From assembly GCA_944382835.1 (NCBI GenBank), contig CALWNP010000008.1:1-64000 (forward strand): a DNA stretch of 64,000 nucleotides. The letters are read 5' to 3'. The position numbers and the translations under genes were made by a program. Shown here in pieces: positions 17,560-26,904 of the stretch. The notes below the pieces were generated by a model, which was not told the origin of the DNA, made no database searches, and saw only the letters and a list, made by a program, of their open reading frames with translations. Numbering within the stretch: position 1 is the stretch's first letter; each line of letters begins with the position of its first letter. Source of the DNA: an uncultured Gemmiger sp. (lineage in GTDB: Bacteria > Bacillota > Clostridia > Oscillospirales > Ruminococcaceae).

Positions 17560-18891
17560 ATGGATCAAACCTACATGAAGGAACGGCCCATCCTGCCGCT
17601 GATGCTTTCGATGGCGCTTCCCATGACCATCTCCATGCTGGTCAACTCCCTGTACAACATCGTGGACAGCTATTTTGTGGCCCAGATCAGTGAGGACGCC
17701 ATGACGGCGCTCTCGCTGGTGTATCCGGTGCAAAACCTTGTCACCGCTGTGACGGTGGGCAGCGGTGTGGGCATCAATGCGGCCATCGCCTTTTATCTGG
17801 GGGCCAACCGGCAGGACCTGGCCAACACCGCCGCCGGGGTGGGGATGCTCCTCAATACCATGCACGGCCTGCTGCTGACCATCGGATGTCTGGGCGCCAT
17901 GCCCTGGTTTCTTTCCCTGTTCACCCGCCAGGAAACCGTCCTTTCCATGGCACTGCAATACTCCCACATCACCCTCCTTTTCTGCCTGCCCATCGCGGTT
18001 TCCATCAGCTTCGAGAAGATCTTCCAGGCGGTGGGAAAGATGACGGTATCCATGGCCAGCATGATGATCGGCTGCATTGCCAACATTCTGCTGGACCCGG
18101 TACTGATCTTCGGGCTGGGCCCCTTCCCCGTCATGGGCATCACCGGCGCCGCCATTGCCACCGTCTTTTCTCAGCTTTTGACGCTTGTCATCTACCTGAT
18201 CGTCTATTTTACCCGTCCGCTTCCGGTACGCCTGACTTTGGAAGTGCCCAAGGCCATCGGCAATCTGTGCGGGCGGATTTATCTGGTGGGCATCCCCGCC
18301 ACCCTGAGTCTGGCGCTTCCTTCCCTGCTGATCTCCGCCCTCAATGCCATCCTCACTGCCTTTTCCCAGACCTATGTGCTGGTTTTGGGCGCTTACTACA
18401 AGCTGCAGACCTTCTTGTACCTGACAGCCAGCGGCGTGGTGCAGGGGATGCGGCCGGTTGTGGCCTACAATTACGGAGCCGGAGAAACCCGCCGGCTGCG
18501 GGGCATCTTCCGGACGGCTTTGGGGCTGATTGTGGGGGTCATGGTTTTGGGCACTGTGCTCTGTCTGGCTGTTCCCCAAGCTTTGATCGGCCTGTTTACC
18601 GCCAATGAGGAGACAATACAGCTGGGCAGCACCGCGCTGCGTATCATCAGCATTGGTTTTATCGTCTCGGCCGTCACCGTCACCATCTCCGGCATGCTGG
18701 AGGGGCTTGGCAAGGGACTTCCCTCCCTGATCATTTCCCTGCTGCGCTATGTGCTGCTGATCATTCCTTTGGCCTATCTGTTCAGCCGTCGCCTGGGCGC
18801 GGTGGGAGTCTGGCACGCCTTCTGGGTAACCGAATTTCTCACAGCTCTCGTTTCTTGCCTGCTGTACCGCAAAAGCGCTCCGCACAAATAA
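17560..18891 (+). CDS. MATE family efflux transporter
   Basis: 443 aa with about 12 hydrophobic segments. It starts with the typical RPILPLMLSMALPMTISMLV, then NIVDSYFVAQISEDAMTALS and the internal repeat near residue 260 (GIPATLSLALPSLLIS). Expected to export drugs or metabolites in exchange for Na+ or H+. The ATG at 17560 has AGGAAGGAA upstream; a longer in-frame reading from 17446 would run through the leader terminator. Probably controlled by the leader. Confidence 0.92.
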   Translation: MDQTYMKERPILPLMLSMALPMTISMLVNSLYNIVDSYFVAQISEDAMTALSLVYPVQNLVTAVTVGSGVGINAAIAFYLGANRQDLANTAAGVGMLLNTMHGLLLTIGCLGAMPWFLSLFTRQETVLSMALQYSHITLLFCLPIAVSISFEKIFQAVGKMTVSMASMMIGCIANILLDPVLIFGLGPFPVMGITGAAIATVFSQLLTLVIYLIVYFTRPLPVRLTLEVPKAIGNLCGRIYLVGIPATLSLALPSLLISALNAILTAFSQTYVLVLGAYYKLQTFLYLTASGVVQGMRPVVAYNYGAGETRRLRGIFRTALGLIVGVMVLGTVLCLAVPQALIGLFTANEETIQLGSTALRIISIGFIVSAVTVTISGMLEGLGKGLPSLIISLLRYVLLIIPLAYLFSRRLGAVGVWHAFWVTEFLTALVSCLLYRKSAPHK

Positions 18892-18916
18892 CAATTTATG
18901 ACAAATATTTTTTGTA

Positions 18917-18946
18917 TTGACACATATTTTTTGTGTATGTTATACT
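18917..18946 (+). promoter_or_regulatory. Promoter of the riboswitch-controlled ATPase
   Basis: TTGACA (18917-18922), 18-nt spacer, TATACT (18941-18946) with an upstream TG making an extended -10. Confidence 0.8.
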
Positions 18947-18951
18947 GAATT

Positions 18952-19078
18952 TGTAAGGGAGTAGCCAGCGCGGATTCACGCGTAACACAGTCAACATCCT
19001 GGATCCTTCCAAAATCCTGGCTATGTTTTAATCGGCGAGACTTATCTGTTTGATCCCACAGATAGGTCTCGCATTTTT
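18952..19078 (+). ncRNA. yybP-ykoY (Mn2+-sensing) riboswitch with expression-platform terminator
   Basis: The leader contains AGGGAGTAGCC, CAGTCAACATCCTGG, CCTGGCTA and CGGCGAGACTTATC in the order seen in yybP-ykoY elements. It ends in a terminator whose 5' arm carries the conserved GGCGAGAC. The closing pairing is AGCCAG near 18963 with CTGGCT near 19017. This class binds Mn2+ and turns on Mn exporters and P-type ATPases; the downstream gene is such an ATPase. Recognised by motif, not by covariance search. Confidence 0.85.
19035..19072 (+). terminator. Regulated terminator of the yybP-ykoY riboswitch
   Basis: GCGAGACTTATCTG (19035-19048) pairs with CAGATAGGTCTCGC (19059-19072) with one G-U pair, followed by ATTTTT. 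Confidence 0.85.
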
Positions 19079-19153
19079 CATATCTGACTGTATGTTCTGT
19101 GTTTTCATTTTATTGACCGGCCTGTTGCCGGAAAATCTGGGAGGAGGATCACA

Positions 19154-21799
19154 ATGAAGGAATATGGTCTTTCTGTGGATGCCCTGTTGGAACAAACCCA
19201 TAGCTTGCCTTCCGGCCTGAGCACAGCGGAGGCGGAACGGCGCATCAAAGAGTATGGGCCCAACCGTCTGAAACAGCCGCCCAAGCCTACCTTGCTGCAG
19301 CGGTTTCTTGGCCAGCTCAAGGATCCGATGCTGATTATCCTGTTGGCGGCTGCCGCGGTTTCCGCCGTGACCAGTGTCATGCAGGGAGAAGGTATGGCCG
19401 ACGTGGTCATCATCCTGGTGGTGGTTCTGCTCAACGCACTGCTGGGGGTCTACCAGGAGAGCAAAGCCGAGGCCGCCATCGAGGCATTGCAGACCATGAC
19501 GGCTGCCACCAGCAAAGTACTGCGAGATGGCAAGCAGACTTCCCTACCCTCTTCCGATCTGGTGCCGGGAGATATCGTAATTCTGGAAGCCGGTGACGCT
19601 GTCCCGGCGGATGGCAGAATTGTGGAATCCGCCAGCCTGAAAATTGAAGAAGCAGCCCTGACCGGGGAGAGCGTTCCGGTCAACAAAATTACTGAACTGC
19701 TGGAACTCCCCGGGGGCAAGGAAATCCCACTGGGCGACCGCAAAAACATGTGCTATATGGGTTCCACTGTGGTTTATGGCCGGGGCCGGGCACTGATCAC
19801 CCATACCGGCATGGACACCGAAATGGGCAAGATTGCCCATGCTTTGGCCACTACCACCGAGGAACAGACACCTTTGCAAAAGAAGCTGGACCAGCTGGGG
19901 CACATTCTTTCCAAGGTGGTTCTGGGCATCTGCATCTTTATCTTTCTCTTCAACCTGATCTCGGCCGGCCGGTTTGACCTGGATACCGTTCTGGCAACCT
20001 TTATGGTGGCGGTGTCCCTGGCCGTGGCAGCCATCCCTGAAGGACTTGCCACTGTGGTCACGGTGGTGCTCTCCATCGGGGTGACCAACATGTCCCGGCG
20101 CAACGCCGTCATCCGCCGGCTGACCGCGGTGGAAACCTTGGGCTGTGCCCAGGTGATCTGCTCGGACAAAACCGGGACCCTGACCCAGAACAAGATGACG
20201 GTGGTGGAGCACACCGGCGAGGAGGAGCCGCTGGCCCGGGCCATGGCGCTGTGCAGCGACGCCATCCTGACAGAGAGCGGCGAGGTACAGGGCGAGCCCA
20301 CCGAAGCCGCCCTGGTTGCCTATGCCGCCTCGGTTCGGCTGCCCAAGCCACAGTTGGAGCAGGAAATGCCCCGAGTGGACGAAGCGCCCTTCGATTCCAA
20401 ACGTAAGATGATGTCCACCATCCACAAAACCAGCCAGGGGTATCTTCAATACACCAAGGGCGCTCCTGATGAGGTGCTGCGCCGCTGTGTTTCCTACTTG
20501 GAAAACGGTGCAGAGCATCCCATGACCGAGGAAAAGCGCCAGGCGTTTCTGGCCGACAACAAGCAGATGGCAGACCGTGCTTTGCGGGTGCTGGCAGCCG
20601 CGCAGCGGATCTGGCCGGAAAAGCCCGCCTCTGCGGAGCCCCAGGACCTGGAACAGCAGCTTTGTTTCCTGGGCCTGACCGGGATGATTGACCCCATCCG
20701 TCCCGAAGTGCGGGACGCCATCGCCCAATGCCGCAGCGCCGGCATCCGCCCGGTGATGATCACCGGTGACCACAAGGACACTGCCATTGCCATCGCCACC
20801 GATCTGGGAATCATCACCTCTCCCGATCAGGCACTGACCGGTGCCGAACTGGATGGAATCCCGGATGATACCTTGGCCAATACCATTCAGAATTATGGTG
20901 TCTATGCCCGGGTACAGCCGGAACACAAGGTGCGGATTGTCACCGCCTGGAAAAAGGCGGGCTGTGTCACTGCCATGACCGGCGACGGGGTCAACGACGC
21001 CCCTTCCATCAAAGCAGCGGACATCGGCATCGGGATGGGCATTACCGGCACCGACGTTACCAAAAATGTGGCGGATATGGTATTGGCCGATGATAATTTT
21101 GCCACCATTGTCGGCGCCGTCGGAGAAGGCCGCCGCATCTATGACAACATCCGCAAGTCCATCCAGTTTTTGCTGGCCTCCAATCTGAGCGAGGTGCTGG
21201 GCGTCTTTTTCGCCACATTGCTGGGCTTCACGCTGCTGCAGCCGGTGCATCTGCTTTTTATCAATCTGATTACCGACTGTTTCCCGGCTCTGGCTCTGGG
21301 AATGGAGAAGGCAGAGCCCGACGTGATGTCTCGCCCGCCCCGAAAAACCACAGACGGCATCTTTGCCGGCGGGCTGGGGATTGATTTAGCTTACCAGGGA
21401 GTACTGATTACCCTGATCACCCTGATCTCCTACATCATCGGGCATTGCATCGAGAGCCACACCCTGGAAATGCCACGGGGAATCTCTCCCGATGGAATGA
21501 CTATGGCCTTCCTGACCATGAGCATGTGTGAGATCGTACACAGCTTCAACATGCGCAGCCAACGCAAAAGCGTCTTTACCCTGGGCACCCATAACGTGGT
21601 TCTCTGGGGCGCTATGCTGGGCAGTCTCTTGCTGACCACCGCCGTGTTGGAAATTCCATTTCTGGCCAATGCGTTTGGATTCACCCCCATTGACCTTTCG
21701 GAATACCTGATCGCTTTGGCCCTTGCCATCACCGTTCTTCCCATTGTAGAATTGGTCAAGGCATGCCAGCGCCGCTGGCAGCGCAGAAAGGCTCTTTAA
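19154..21799 (+). CDS. P-type cation-transporting ATPase, Ca2+/Mn2+ type (P2A-like)
   Basis: 881 aa. TGES at 170-173 in the actuator domain, the IPEGL ion-site motif in M4 near 294-298, phosphorylated D338 in CSDKTGTLTQ, TGDGVNDAPSIK in the hinge, and NLITDCFPALALGME in M6 as in SERCA-type pumps. The ion motifs favour Ca2+ or Mn2+ export, and the Mn2+ riboswitch upstream favours Mn2+. GGAGGAGG precedes the ATG. Confidence 0.93.
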   Translation: MKEYGLSVDALLEQTHSLPSGLSTAEAERRIKEYGPNRLKQPPKPTLLQRFLGQLKDPMLIILLAAAAVSAVTSVMQGEGMADVVIILVVVLLNALLGVYQESKAEAAIEALQTMTAATSKVLRDGKQTSLPSSDLVPGDIVILEAGDAVPADGRIVESASLKIEEAALTGESVPVNKITELLELPGGKEIPLGDRKNMCYMGSTVVYGRGRALITHTGMDTEMGKIAHALATTTEEQTPLQKKLDQLGHILSKVVLGICIFIFLFNLISAGRFDLDTVLATFMVAVSLAVAAIPEGLATVVTVVLSIGVTNMSRRNAVIRRLTAVETLGCAQVICSDKTGTLTQNKMTVVEHTGEEEPLARAMALCSDAILTESGEVQGEPTEAALVAYAASVRLPKPQLEQEMPRVDEAPFDSKRKMMSTIHKTSQGYLQYTKGAPDEVLRRCVSYLENGAEHPMTEEKRQAFLADNKQMADRALRVLAAAQRIWPEKPASAEPQDLEQQLCFLGLTGMIDPIRPEVRDAIAQCRSAGIRPVMITGDHKDTAIAIATDLGIITSPDQALTGAELDGIPDDTLANTIQNYGVYARVQPEHKVRIVTAWKKAGCVTAMTGDGVNDAPSIKAADIGIGMGITGTDVTKNVADMVLADDNFATIVGAVGEGRRIYDNIRKSIQFLLASNLSEVLGVFFATLLGFTLLQPVHLLFINLITDCFPALALGMEKAEPDVMSRPPRKTTDGIFAGGLGIDLAYQGVLITLITLISYIIGHCIESHTLEMPRGISPDGMTMAFLTMSMCEIVHSFNMRSQRKSVFTLGTHNVVLWGAMLGSLLLTTAVLEIPFLANAFGFTPIDLSEYLIALALAITVLPIVELVKACQRRWQRRKAL

Positions 21800-21862
21800 A
21801 CCCACACAGTATTGATTTCCCTGTACAAAGCCGTCCAGGATCAGGGTAAGGCAGTTTGGGGC

Positions 21863-21892
21863 TTGTGGATTTATTCCCTCATGATTTATACT
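21863..21892 (+). promoter_or_regulatory. Promoter candidate for the arsR-araC pair
   Basis: TTGTGG (21863-21868), 18-nt spacer, TATACT (21887-21892), about 80 nt before the ArsR start. Confidence 0.45.
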
Positions 21893-21971
21893 TTGAAGAG
21901 ACAGGTTTTTGCAGCGAAAATCAAGAACGGGGAATCCCAACCACATTCTCTGCTTTATCAGGAGGATCATC

Positions 21972-22370
21972 ATGGCACAAATCCAATTGCCCCATGACCA
22001 TGGTCAGTCCATGGAACACCAGCTGGATACCATCCCCACAGAGGCCAACTTTCAGACGGTTGCCGAACTGTTCAAACAGCTTGGCGACGGAAACCGGCTC
22101 CGGGTATTTTGGATCTTATGCCATGGGGAAGAATGCCTCATCAATCTTTCGGCCATGATGCAGATGAGCAGTCCGGCTCTTTCTCATCATCTCAAGTTAC
22201 TCAGGGAGGCCCGACTGATTGTGAGTCAAAGGCGGGGCAAGGAAGTATATTACCGCGCCTCCGACACCGCGCCTGCCAGAGCACTGCACCGTATGATCGA
22301 ACAGATGGTGCAGATTACCTGCCCCGACGAAAACGCTGCCACAAGGGAGGCCTCCCATGAAACAGGATGA
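21972..22370 (+). CDS. ArsR/SmtB family winged-helix regulator
   Basis: 132 aa. ELFKQLGDGNRLRVFWILCHGEECLINLSAMM followed by the recognition region SSPALSHHLKLLREARLIVSQ and wing GKEVYYRASD is a full ArsR HTH. A cysteine in HGEECLINL is near the alpha3 metal site, and an HDHG stretch at the N-terminus could add ligands. The ATG at 21972 has AGGAGG upstream. It overlaps the AraC gene by 14 bp. A metal-sensing role is inferred from the neighbouring Mn/Ca pump. Confidence 0.9.
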   Translation: MAQIQLPHDHGQSMEHQLDTIPTEANFQTVAELFKQLGDGNRLRVFWILCHGEECLINLSAMMQMSSPALSHHLKLLREARLIVSQRRGKEVYYRASDTAPARALHRMIEQMVQITCPDENAATREASHETG

Positions 22371-23361
22371 ACGGCTCTCGGTGGAGCGCACTTTGCAACA
22401 GGTTCCGGCAGGACACCTGCTGGTACGGCGCCGAACCGCCAAGGGCGTTTCCCCGCTGACAGACAGTCTGCAAATCCAGACTTCCGGCAAAGGGCTTGTG
22501 GAGATCTATTCTGTGTTTGCAGGGATCGAGGCCTCCTACAATTCCTTTTTGGCCGATGAAGTGGCTGTACAGCACGCAGCGTCCCCCGCTACGACGGAGA
22601 TCTTTTATTGTCAAAGCGGCCGGGTGGGCTGGAATATGCAGCACAACATTTCCATCTATCTCGGCGCCGGCGATATGACGGTGCACAGCGCGGTCAGCTG
22701 TGCTCATTCAGCCATGTTGTTTCCCTTGGGATATGCCCAGGGGCTCTCCCTCTCGCTGGACTGGGACCAGCTTTCCTGCCACTGCCCACAGACGCTGTTG
22801 GACGCCGGACTAAATCCGGCAGAGCTCCGATATCTCTTTTGCACCGAGCAGCCTGGCATCCTCCCGGCCTGTTCCGAACTGTCCGAAATTTTTGCACCTC
22901 TGTATCGGGTGCAGTCCTCCTTACGGCTGCCTTATCTGAAACTGAAGGTACAGGAACTGCTCTTATACCTGAGCCAGGATTCTGGTCACCGGAAAACCGC
23001 AAGCCCTTCTTTCTCCCTGCAGACAGAACTGATCCGGGAAATCCACACACTGCTTACCCAACATCTGGATCAGCGCTTCACCATCGAGGAGTTATCCCGG
23101 CGGTACGCCATCAACACCTCCACCCTGAAATCGGTTTTCAAAGCGGTCTACGGATTGCCCATTGCCACCTATATGAAGGAGTATCGGATCCGGCAGGCCA
23201 TGAACCTGCTGCGCCAAACCGATCTGACCATCGCACAGATTGCCGAGCGGGTCGGCTATGAAAGCCAGGGAAAATTCACCAACGCCTTCAAGGATGTGGC
23301 CCAGATTCTGCCTTCCGTCTACCGCAAGGAGGCTTCCACAGTCTCACCGGGGTCCTTGTGA
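22357..23361 (+). CDS. AraC family transcriptional regulator
   Basis: 334 aa. The C-terminal third has two helix-turn-helix motifs (FTIEELSRRYAINTSTLKSVFKAVYG and LTIAQIAERVGYESQGKFTNAFK) preceded by a cupin-like N-terminal region without obvious family name. Layout and sequence resemble PchR/YbtA-like regulators that answer to metallophores, but this is weak. Translationally coupled to the ArsR gene (14-bp overlap). Confidence 0.88.
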   Translation: MKQDERLSVERTLQQVPAGHLLVRRRTAKGVSPLTDSLQIQTSGKGLVEIYSVFAGIEASYNSFLADEVAVQHAASPATTEIFYCQSGRVGWNMQHNISIYLGAGDMTVHSAVSCAHSAMLFPLGYAQGLSLSLDWDQLSCHCPQTLLDAGLNPAELRYLFCTEQPGILPACSELSEIFAPLYRVQSSLRLPYLKLKVQELLLYLSQDSGHRKTASPSFSLQTELIREIHTLLTQHLDQRFTIEELSRRYAINTSTLKSVFKAVYGLPIATYMKEYRIRQAMNLLRQTDLTIAQIAERVGYESQGKFTNAFKDVAQILPSVYRKEASTVSPGSL

Positions 23362-23389
23362 TCCACATCCTGTGGTTCCGGCGATACAA

Positions 23390-23430
23390 AAAAAGCTTGC
23401 CACCTGTATCTTGCAGGCAGCAAGCTTTTT
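23390..23430. terminator. Bidirectional terminator between the AraC and YczE-like genes
   Basis: AAAAAGCTTGC (23390-23400) and GCAAGCTTTTT (23420-23430) pair, with an inner CCTG/CAGG. A-run and T-run flank it, so it can serve both convergent genes. Confidence 0.88.
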
Positions 23431-23465
23431 GATTATGCCATTCAAAACAAAGGCATCACGGGAAT

Positions 23466-24116
23466 TTACGCCAGGCCAGACGCCACAACCAGACGCCGGC
23501 GAAGCAGGAAGTTGAAGACGGCGATCACCCGTCCCACGCTGACCATGGAAATCAGGGTTCCCAGCCCCACACCGGCAAAGGTATCGCCAAAAGCAGTGCC
23601 GATCAGCAGCGAACAGGCAAAACATCCCACATCAAAAAGATTTTTGCACAGACCCAATTCCTTGCCGCTGCGGTTGGAGATACTGGCCACAATGCCATCC
23701 CCGGGGTTGGGGATCAGCTTCATGTCCACTGTCATGGCAGCCCCCACGCCGGTCAGCACAATGGCCAACACCAACATCAAAAGATCGGTGGGCAGGTAGC
23801 CATTCCGGTAGGGGATCAGGGCCTTGAACAGATTCATAAACCGGGTGAAAACAATGCTCAGCGGGATCTGAAGCAAAAATGCAGGGCTGCGGTTTTTTCC
23901 AGCCACAAAAAACTCTGCCACCACAAACAGGCAGTAGACCAATAAGGTCAGGTTCCCGAAGTTCCAGCCGGTGGTCTCGCTGATGGTAAAGGGCACCGAC
24001 ACGATGGCCGATGCCCCCAGACCGGTGAGGGAGTTGAGGGTAATCCCCAACGCCAACAGCACCATTCCTGCAAGATAAGTCACACCGCGCACCAGATGAT
24101 TTGCGGTTTCATTCAT
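23466..24116 (-). CDS. YczE/YyaS/YitT-like membrane protein
   Basis: 216 aa with about five hydrophobic segments. The N-terminal VRGVTYLAGMVLLALGITLNSLTGLGASAIVSVP and the mid region MTVDMKLIPNPGDGIVASIS match the YczE-type family of uncharacterised bacterial membrane proteins. The ATG at 24116 follows AAGAGGC by 8-9 nt. Function unknown. Confidence 0.78.
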   Translation of the reverse strand: MNETANHLVRGVTYLAGMVLLALGITLNSLTGLGASAIVSVPFTISETTGWNFGNLTLLVYCLFVVAEFFVAGKNRSPAFLLQIPLSIVFTRFMNLFKALIPYRNGYLPTDLLMLVLAIVLTGVGAAMTVDMKLIPNPGDGIVASISNRSGKELGLCKNLFDVGCFACSLLIGTAFGDTFAGVGLGTLISMVSVGRVIAVFNFLLRRRLVVASGLA

Positions 24117-24292
24117 TGTGTTTGCCTCTTTTCTTTCCCAAAACATTCATTCCAGCTTTTCCTTTTTCCCGGGCGGGAGTGCGAAAAAAACATAGACTGG
24201 TAATATTTTAGCGCGATTTCAAGCAGATTGCAAGGGGGGGCTCTTTTCCCCGGCCCCATAAACCGGACCAGCTCCATTTTTGTCCAGAGAGA

Positions 24293-24709
24293 TCACCTTG
24301 TCAAAAGCCAGCACAGTCCCGCTCCCAGACACGCACCCATCAAATTGAACCCCACATCCACCCAGGAGCAATGCCGCCCCGGAATGTGTACTTTGGTTTT
24401 CTCATCGCCCCAGGCCCAAAGCGCCACCACAAAGAAAAAAGGAAAAGAAGGCAGCACGACGGGGGCCGCTTGTACCGTGAGCCCACCCCAAAAAGCCAGT
24501 CCCCCAAAGAACATCAGATGGGCGCCTTTGCGCAACAGGTGGTTCAGAGTTTCCAGGTCCATCCGGACAAACGGCAGCGTCTTTTCCAACCGATAAGCCA
24601 GATCCCGGCTTGCTCTGCCGGTTTTCTCGCCAGTCTGGTGGGAAAGCCAGGTCATCCACCCCCACCAGGCAATGGTAATCGCCAGCAGAATCCAAAAATC
24701 CATCTTCAA
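24293..24709 (-). CDS. VanZ-like membrane protein
   Basis: 138 aa, about four hydrophobic segments. Family hallmarks are NHLLRKGAHLMFFGGLAF and DEKTKVHIPGRHCSWVDVGFN (the VanZ DExxQxxxPxRxxxxxD pattern with substitutions). The start is probably the TTG at 24709, 8 nt after GGAGG; the ATG two codons later is 14 nt away. Function beyond the family name is unknown; it lies 13 bp after the AraC gene. Confidence 0.8.
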   Translation of the reverse strand: MKMDFWILLAITIAWWGWMTWLSHQTGEKTGRASRDLAYRLEKTLPFVRMDLETLNHLLRKGAHLMFFGGLAFWGGLTVQAAPVVLPSFPFFFVVALWAWGDEKTKVHIPGRHCSWVDVGFNLMGACLGAGLCWLLTR

Positions 24710-24722
24710 CCGGAGCTCCTCC

Positions 24723-25583
24723 TTACCAATGCCGCCGATAATCGCCGGGTGTCATCCCCTCCACCTTCTTAAAGACGCGGGAAAAATAGTTGGCATCCCC
24801 CAATCCGCACATGGTTCCCACCCGCTCAATGGAAAGATCGGAAAACCGCAGCAGCTGTTTGGCATGGGTGATCCGAACCTGGGTCAGATAGTTGTTGACC
24901 GAGATCCCGAACTGCTCCTTGAAAATGCGGGTCAGGTAAAATTTGTTGATGAAAAACAGAGAGGACAGCTCATCCAACGAGATTTTCTCCTGATAGTGTT
25001 GGTCCAGAAACTCTTTGATGTTTTGCAGGTCCAGCTTTTTGTTGGCCGCCCGCTGGTTCAGCTCGGGGTTCCAGCTTTCTTCCATGATCAGGGTCAGAAA
25101 ACCTGCCAGCTTTTCATAAATCTGCATGTCCTTGATGTAAGAGGAGGACGAGGCAATTTTGTACAGCATTGCCAGCAGCCGCTCGTATCCGCCAAGGTCG
25201 GTGGGATGAAAGCAGGGCCGTCCGCCCCGCTCGGTATATTTCTGATAAATCCCATGGAGATTCGGCCCATAAAAGTGTACCCATTTCAGGGTCCAAAGAT
25301 CCTGGGATGTCTCGTGATAATAGGGTTTGCGGCAGTCCACAAAAACACAATCTCCGCCTTGCAGGTCGTAATGGACTCCGTCATATTCCAGCACCCCTGT
25401 CCCCCGTACCACAATAAAAAAAAGATAGGAAGCCAGGTTGGCACGCTTGGATTGGTGGGGCTTCTGCGCCGTCAGTTCCCCGATCTCCTGCAGATGGATC
25501 AGGTTGGTTTTTGCAAAAACCGACGGCGTATAGATAATCCGCTTGGTGGTTACCAGATCACCATAGAACAATGGGGTTTCCAT
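24723..25583 (-). CDS. AraC family transcriptional regulator with cupin-type sensor domain
   Basis: 286 aa. The N-terminal arm and cupin (ASYLFFIVVRGTGVLEYDG, YDLQGGDCVFVDCRKPYYHE) resemble sugar-responsive AraC/XylS proteins. The C-terminus has both HTH units (ISLDELSSLFFINKFYLTRIFKEQFG and SIERVGTMCGLGDANYFSRVFKK). It is followed by the VanZ-like gene, which it may co-express with. Ligand unknown. Confidence 0.9.
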   Translation of the reverse strand: METPLFYGDLVTTKRIIYTPSVFAKTNLIHLQEIGELTAQKPHQSKRANLASYLFFIVVRGTGVLEYDGVHYDLQGGDCVFVDCRKPYYHETSQDLWTLKWVHFYGPNLHGIYQKYTERGGRPCFHPTDLGGYERLLAMLYKIASSSSYIKDMQIYEKLAGFLTLIMEESWNPELNQRAANKKLDLQNIKEFLDQHYQEKISLDELSSLFFINKFYLTRIFKEQFGISVNNYLTQVRITHAKQLLRFSDLSIERVGTMCGLGDANYFSRVFKKVEGMTPGDYRRHW

Positions 25584-25938
25584 CCTCGAGCCCTCCTGCC
25601 TGATTTTCTGTACTAAAACCAGTATACCAGCAAAGTCAAGATAATGCTAGTGAAATGCAAGATCGGCGCTTATTTTTTTCCAAAACTGCGTTTACAATAA
25701 ATAAGCAAACTGATTTTGGGATGTTAAAATCTTTGCTGCCTCGGATTCAATGTCAGCATTCTGTTTGGCAGAACAGCCGGTACGGTATCCGAAACGGCTG
25801 ATCGGCAGGATTGGCAAGTGGAGATTTTACTTCCTGCAAAAGCCGTATTTTGATGGTTCCCGGGCGCTCATGATTTCGAGAGGAAGCCTGTAAGCGTAAA
25901 ACGGGACATTGATTGTCTGGAAAGGTTGGAATTGCATT
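25584..25938. other. 355-bp divergent intergenic region between AraC and GDP-fucose synthase genes
   Basis: AT-rich left half, GC-richer right half. On the minus strand TGGTATACT at 25629-25621 is a plausible extended -10 promoter for the AraC gene. No convincing promoter for the plus-strand gene, terminator or known RNA motif was found. The right half has no long ORF with a ribosome binding site. Confidence 0.4.
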
Positions 25939-26883
25939 ATGATGGAAAAAGACGCCAAAATTTATGTTGCCGGCCATCGTGGCATGGTGGGTTCCGCCAT
26001 CGTCCGTGCACTGGAGAAGCAGGGTTACCACAACATCATCACCTGCACCCACAAAGAGCTGGACCTCTGCCGCCAGGATGCGGTGGAGGAGTTCTTTGCC
26101 CAGGAAAAGCCGGACTATGTCTTTTTGGCGGCCGCTAAGGTCGGCGGCATCGTGGCCAACGAGGAAGCCCTGGCCGATTTCATGTATGACAACATGATCC
26201 TGGAGATGAACGTCATCCACTCTGCCTGGAAGAACAACTGCAAAAAGCTGATGTTCCTGGGTTCCAGCTGCATCTACCCCCGCATGGCGCCGCAGCCCAT
26301 GCCGGAAAGCTGCCTGCTGACCAGCGAGCTGGAAAAGACCAATGAAGCCTATGCCCTGGCCAAGATCAGCGGTTTGAAATACTGTGAGTACCTGAACCGT
26401 CAGTACGGCACCGATTATATTTCGGCCATGCCCACCAACCTCTACGGCCCCAACGACAACTACCATCCCACCCACAGCCATGTGCTGCCCGCTTTGATTC
26501 GCCGCTTCCACGAGGCGAAGGAAGCCGGCTTGCCCGAGGTTACCTGCTGGGGCACCGGCACCCCGCTGCGTGAGTTCCTGTACGTGGACGACCTGGCCGA
26601 TGCCTGTGTCTTCCTGATGAACAACTACTCTGGCAACGAGACGGTCAATGTGGGCACTGGCAAGGAGCTGACCATCCGTGAGCTGACCGAACTGGTGGCC
26701 AAGGTCATCGGCTACACCGGCAAGATCAACTGGGATCCCTCCAAGCCGGACGGCACTCCCCGCAAATTGCTGGATGTCTCCAAGCTGGAAAAGCTGGGCT
26801 GGAAATACCACACCGAGCTGGAGGAAGGCATCCGCCTGACTTACGAGGATTTCCTGCACAACCCCATGCGTGCCGAGCGCTGA
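25939..26883 (+). CDS. fcl: GDP-L-fucose synthase (GDP-4-keto-6-deoxymannose epimerase/reductase)
   Basis: NADP-dependent SDR-family enzyme making GDP-L-fucose for glycans. 314 aa: nucleotide-binding [23 protein letters not shown], catalytic Ser in LGSSCIYPR and YxxxK in [10 protein letters not shown], then [11 protein letters not shown]. Two adjacent ATGs at 25939; the site upstream (GGAAAGGTTGG) is weak. The usual partner gene for GDP-mannose dehydratase (gmd) is not in the window. Confidence 0.95.
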   Translation: MMEKDAKIYVAGHRGMVGSAIVRALEKQGYHNIITCTHKELDLCRQDAVEEFFAQEKPDYVFLAAAKVGGIVANEEALADFMYDNMILEMNVIHSAWKNNCKKLMFLGSSCIYPRMAPQPMPESCLLTSELEKTNEAYALAKISGLKYCEYLNRQYGTDYISAMPTNLYGPNDNYHPTHSHVLPALIRRFHEAKEAGLPEVTCWGTGTPLREFLYVDDLADACVFLMNNYSGNETVNVGTGKELTIRELTELVAKVIGYTGKINWDPSKPDGTPRKLLDVSKLEKLGWKYHTELEEGIRLTYEDFLHNPMRAER

Positions 26884-26904
26884 GATCCATTTTATCCCAC
26901 AAAC

